Source: an uncultured Eggerthellaceae bacterium (lineage in GTDB: Bacteria; Actinomycetota; Coriobacteriia; Coriobacteriales; Eggerthellaceae). From it: a stretch of DNA of 5,375 nt. The notes beneath the pieces were generated by a model that searched no databases, was not told the DNA's origin, and was given only the letters and a program-made list of their open reading frames with translations. Positions within the stretch are counted from its first letter, which is position 1. Each line of letters begins with the position of its first letter. The translations under genes were made by a program, and so were the position numbers. Below are positions 4,946 to 5,375 of the stretch, piece by piece. The DNA is taken from contig CAKTVK010000128.1 in NCBI GenBank assembly GCA_934623455.1, positions 1-5,375 of the forward strand. The letters are read 5' to 3'.

Positions 4946-5375
4946 AGAGGATGGAAGACCTTGCCTACTGCGTTAGCTATCTGGCTGCCGAGCGGTTCGG
5001 GGAAAAGAGGGCCCGCGAAATAATGGCATCGCTGGAAGGCGACGAGCGCGCCCTTTTCGAAGCCTACCGTGCTCTTGCGAACGTGCGTGAGCCAATGCCC
5101 GCGACCGATACGTTCTTTGCCGCGCAGGACCGCATGCTCCAAGATCGCATTGTTGCAGCAGGGATAGTTGACGCCGGCGCGCTGCCCCGTACGCCGGTGG
5201 ACGGACGCCTGAGCCTTTGGCGCGGCGACATCACCACGCTTGCGGCCGACGTTGTGGTGAACGCGGCGAACTCCCAGCTGTTGGGTTGCTGGGTGCCGGG
5301 CCACCACTGCATCGACAACGCCATCCACACCTATGCCGGCATCCAGCTGCGCGCGGAATGCGCGCGCATCATGCG
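4942..5375 (+). CDS. Zinc-dependent macrodomain protein, ADP-ribose hydrolase (3' end outside window)
   Basis: The frame is open from ATG 4942 to the window end (144 codons and two bases). An N-terminal helical extension of about 88 residues precedes the macrodomain core, which starts RLSLWRGDITTLAADVVVNAANS (89-111). The motif GCWVPGHHCIDNAIH (115-129) is the signature of the zinc-binding macrodomain class; by family analogy C116, H121 and C123 are zinc ligands and the NAAN segment contacts ADP-ribose. Known members remove ADP-ribose from proteins, and in staphylococci and streptococci are encoded with a SirTM sirtuin and a lipoyl carrier protein. Here the upstream partner is the flavin-ferredoxin fusion, with a 4-base start/stop overlap. 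The start could instead be ATG 4951, which has AGGGAG nine bases upstream; 4942 is preferred for the overlap and AGGA at 4931-4934. About half of the usual length is visible. Confidence 0.9.
   Translation, partial: MKRMEDLAYCVSYLAAERFGEKRAREIMASLEGDERALFEAYRALANVREPMPATDTFFAAQDRMLQDRIVAAGIVDAGALPRTPVDGRLSLWRGDITTLAADVVVNAANSQLLGCWVPGHHCIDNAIHTYAGIQLRAECARIM

Noticed and set aside
4669..5328. 219-residue minus-strand open frame
   Set aside because: It lies opposite the PNPOx-ferredoxin and macrodomain genes, both with clear motifs on the plus strand; it is a high-GC shadow.

Overview
The window looks like chromosomal DNA from an anaerobic, moderately high-GC bacterium. The abundance of iron-sulfur flavoenzymes, a CCG-domain electron-transfer protein beside an FAD oxidoreductase, and a flavin-ferredoxin fusion suggest a gut-type Actinomycetota of the Coriobacteriia/Eggerthellaceae kind. 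That placement is inference from gene style, not from a marker gene.

Region 1 (1-1908, + strand): the end of a pyridine-nucleotide/FAD oxidoreductase is followed 12 bases later by a complete 424-residue iron-sulfur protein. The latter has two ferredoxin-type cysteine clusters and two CCG domains (HdrD/GlpC/LldE type). The pair is probably a soluble redox module, closed by a hairpin plus T-run at 1859-1908.

Region 2 (1909-2620): about 700 bases with no credible protein gene, densely packed with structured DNA. It holds a 225-bp MITE-like element with 53-bp imperfect inverted ends (1915-2139). Next comes a decayed copy of a tRNA-Gly 3' end plus its terminator (2141-2198), inside a larger tRNA-arm-containing palindrome (2180-2324). 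A clamped nested hairpin follows (2405-2476). Last is an intact tRNA-Gly(CCC) on the minus strand with its own promoter and terminator. From 2661 to 2848 I see nothing I can support.

Region 3 (2849-5375): a minus-strand HxlR-family regulator is divergent from a probable three-gene + strand operon. The operon encodes a tandem SnoaL-like protein, a PNPOx-fold flavoprotein fused to a two-cluster ferredoxin, and a zinc-dependent macrodomain ADP-ribose hydrolase whose start overlaps the preceding stop and which runs off the window. The shared intergenic region contains small palindromes suited to HxlR control and a good -35/-10 pair for the operon. The arrangement suggests a stress- or electrophile-responsive set combining a redox enzyme with ADP-ribosylation reversal. 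This is inference from gene order.
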